Positions 62,101-64,000 of a stretch of 64,000 nucleotides of DNA are shown here, piece after piece. Every line of letters starts with the position of its first letter. The first letter of the stretch is position 1. Where the stretch lies: contig CM075203.1 of the NCBI GenBank assembly GCA_037577475.1, forward strand, positions 23,070,397 through 23,134,396. The letters run 5' to 3'. The stretch is from Chaunax sp. Z400. Its lineage: Eukaryota; Chordata; Actinopteri; Lophiiformes; Chaunacidae. Position numbers and translations under genes: made by a program. The notes beneath the pieces were generated by a model. That model made no database searches. It was given only the letters and a program-made list of their open reading frames with translations, and had not been told where the DNA came from.

Positions 62101-62477
62101 GACTTGGTAGAAAGGTTGATATATGTCTTGGTGGAAAGGTTGGTATATGACTTGGAGGAAGGGTTGGTATATGTCTTGATAGAACGGTTGGTATATGACT
62201 TGGTAGAAGGTTTGGTATATGACTTGGTAGAAAGGTTGATATATGTCTTGGAGGAAGGTTTGGTATATGACTTGGTAGAAAGGTTGATATATGTCTTGGA
62301 GGAAGGTTTGGTATATGACTTGGTAGAACGGTTTGTATGTGACTTGGTAGAAAGGTTGATATATGTCTTGGAAGAAGGGTTGGTATATGACTTGGTGGAA
62401 GGGTTGATATATGACTTGGTAGAAGGGTTGATATAAGACTTGGTAGAAGGGTTGGTATATGACTTGGTAGAAGGGTC
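59120..62477. repeat. 24-bp minisatellite, about 140 copies, with higher-order repeat
   Basis: Units of ACTTGGTAGAAGGGTTGGTA plus TATG repeat every 24 bp (eight codons). Units with GGGTATATG are 25 bp and shift frame, yet the minus strand stays open for 1125 codons (59147-62524) because all frames lack stops. A block repeats at 1802-bp offset, falling to 1634 bp after a 168-bp (seven-unit) deletion. Not a gene. Confidence 0.97.
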
Positions 62478-63500
62478 TTGATAAAGGAGAGCATCAAGGA
62501 TTTTTTTCCCCGTTTCGTTAACATTGGGTCACGTGTTTTCTGTCATGTGACCCTGATGGCTTTAAGCTACATAATCATGGGGAAACTGAGCTTCCTTGGT
62601 AGATGTTTGTGCTCCATTGAATGCCTTTCCTGTTTAAATTACAAGATAAAGCAGCACTCCTTTGAACTGCAGTTTCATACGCATTTTTATTTGCTCCATG
62701 TGGCCCAGTTTGTAGCTGAAAGCATTAGAATAAAACTCTGAAACCAGAAGAATACATCTAAACAACACATTGATTTAGTGTGAATATGCAGTAATGTAAT
62801 TACATTCAGATGTACTAGTGCTCCAATGAGGGGCCAGTGATGTATAAAGGAGCAGCAATGAAGTAGTTACACAGTGTGGGTTGTTTTTTTTTTGTTCTGT
62901 CGCTCTTCTGCCAGTAGACCAGAGATCAGTCATTGGCTGCAAACACTGCCTCATCTCTGGGAATGTCCTCAAGGCTGCAGTGGGAGGGTTTACTTATCGA
63001 GGTCGTACCAGCTCTGTGTGACTGTTAAGCAGTGTGGTTTCGTGAAGTCACTACAACGGACAGAGATCCGGCGTATGTTGAACTTGACAAACTCCATGAG
63101 CTTACAGCTTACTGGACCTTATGTTGACATTGTTTTTTTCAGCATGAGTGAGTTGATTTTTGTAATCCCAGAAACAAGAATCACAGCATCATTTTGTCGA
63201 GTAGCTCAGTTCCTCTTTACATTAATATCATGAGGATTCTCTGGGTCCCTGGATTTACTGGAAAATCCCTTTACTGAATATGTGTGTCTGTGTGTGCATG
63301 TTGCTCATACAGGTACAGCACACACGCACACACACGTGCGCGCATCTGGCTTTTCCACAGTGGTAGGGGAGTTGTTGGTGGTTTACAGAGGAAACAGAGA
63401 GGGGTGTGTTACAGCAGGATTCCTCTCTCTCTCTACATCAGGCTGATGAGGGCTAACAGTGTGGGCTGAGAGTGGAAAGCTTCCATGGTGTGCTTCTTGT

Positions 63501-63501
<1 letters not shown>

Positions 63502-63587
<86 letters not shown>
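63502..63587. repeat. (CA)n microsatellite, about 43 repeats
   Basis: Uninterrupted CA dinucleotides. Confidence 0.98.
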
Positions 63588-63589
<2 letters not shown>

Positions 63590-64000
63590 CCAGCCTGCTC
63601 CATGAATCTACTGTTTTCTCATGAAACATGTTTTTCCTTTCATCTGGAAATATTATAGTTCCAGTCAGGCTCACCACTGTTACCATGGCAAAATAAGTAC
63701 AACTAAATGTTTTTGACTCCTAGTGCAGGCAGTCAAATTGAAACTGGTTCATTCTGGCATGGTCTTTATTTTTAGATTTTATAGAAAGCAGCTAACAGAA
63801 CCAGCACTGCAATCCTGCAGACATGGAGCACACATGAATGGATGGAGCTTAATAAAGGTATAGGTTGAAACAGGAAGTGTATACATGCGCTTGGCACAAA
63901 CATGGCTGAGGAAAGGGCTCTGGTATTGTTGTAGCCATGGTTTCCCTGTGCTTCAGGTCTATGTAATGAATGAAAATAATGGATGTGGTGGAGATGAAGA

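Larger units (their letters stand above)
47669..64000 (+). other. cavin1 intron 1 (partial, over 16 kb)
   Basis: No exon 2 coding sequence was recognised to the window end, so the intron exceeds 16.3 kb; human PTRF also has one large intron. It holds a SINE, several small repeats and two large minisatellites, listed separately. Stretches 47700-49730, 50430-55490, 55770-56950, 57710-59080 and 62480-63500 show nothing I can name apart from very short (CA)n and GAAA runs (54376-54390, 58107-58140). Confidence 0.75.

Noticed and set aside
59147..62524. 1125-codon frame on minus as a repetitive structural protein
   Set aside because: It lies wholly within a 24/25-bp minisatellite. Its frame changes with unit-length changes yet remains open, so absence of stops is a property of the unit and not selection.
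63383..63686. Cys/Val-rich frames at the window end
   Set aside because: Translation of a (CA)n microsatellite.

Overview
The window is vertebrate nuclear DNA, almost certainly from a teleost fish. Two protein-coding genes can be supported, both intron-split and both running off the window. On the minus strand is atp6v0a1, the 'a1' subunit of the V-type H+-ATPase membrane sector. Eighteen coding exons (2343-36278) splice in frame to give the first 713 residues of a protein of about 840; the C-terminal exons lie left of base 1. On the plus strand is exon 1 of cavin1 (PTRF), the caveolar coat protein: 177 codons at 47138-47668, with exon 2 beyond base 64000. The two genes stand head to head, as ATP6V0A1 and PTRF/CAVIN1 do in human, so the block is conserved vertebrate synteny. 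The fish assignment rests on the protein sequences and on teleost-type dispersed repeats (a Tc1-like transposase remnant, a LINE 3' fragment, a tRNA-derived SINE, MITEs).

Layout. 1-2342: intron of atp6v0a1. 2343-36278: atp6v0a1 exons 18 to 1, including an 18-nt microexon at 2343-2360. 36300-38200: 5' UTR, a CpG-rich promoter region and a likely non-coding first exon. 38200-47137: the divergent intergenic region, mostly a 5.6 kb minisatellite. 47138-47668: cavin1 exon 1. 47669-64000: cavin1 intron 1, with several repeats.

The striking feature is tandem repetition. Six large minisatellites make up roughly 23 kb, about a third of the window: 25-bp units (9.9-12.6 kb), 29-bp units (23.46-33.13 kb, about 330 copies), 57-bp units (33.5-34.25 kb), 18-bp units (39.3-44.9 kb), the same 18-bp family inverted (56.95-57.7 kb) and 24-bp units (59.1-62.5 kb). 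Three of them carry higher-order repeats with measurable offsets (2983, 1934 and 1802 bp). The long open frames in these arrays arise because unit lengths of 18, 24 and 57 are multiples of three, or because every frame lacks stops; they are not genes.

No operon-like logic applies. The two genes share only neighbourhood. V-ATPase a1 acidifies endosomes, lysosomes and synaptic vesicles; cavin1 assembles caveolae at the plasma membrane. I found no evidence for a new gene system. The most interesting items are the microexon with a neural-type splice signal, the E-box-containing 29-bp array, the inverted related minisatellites flanking cavin1 exon 1, and a 24-bp minisatellite that seems to have grown out of a dispersed repeat.
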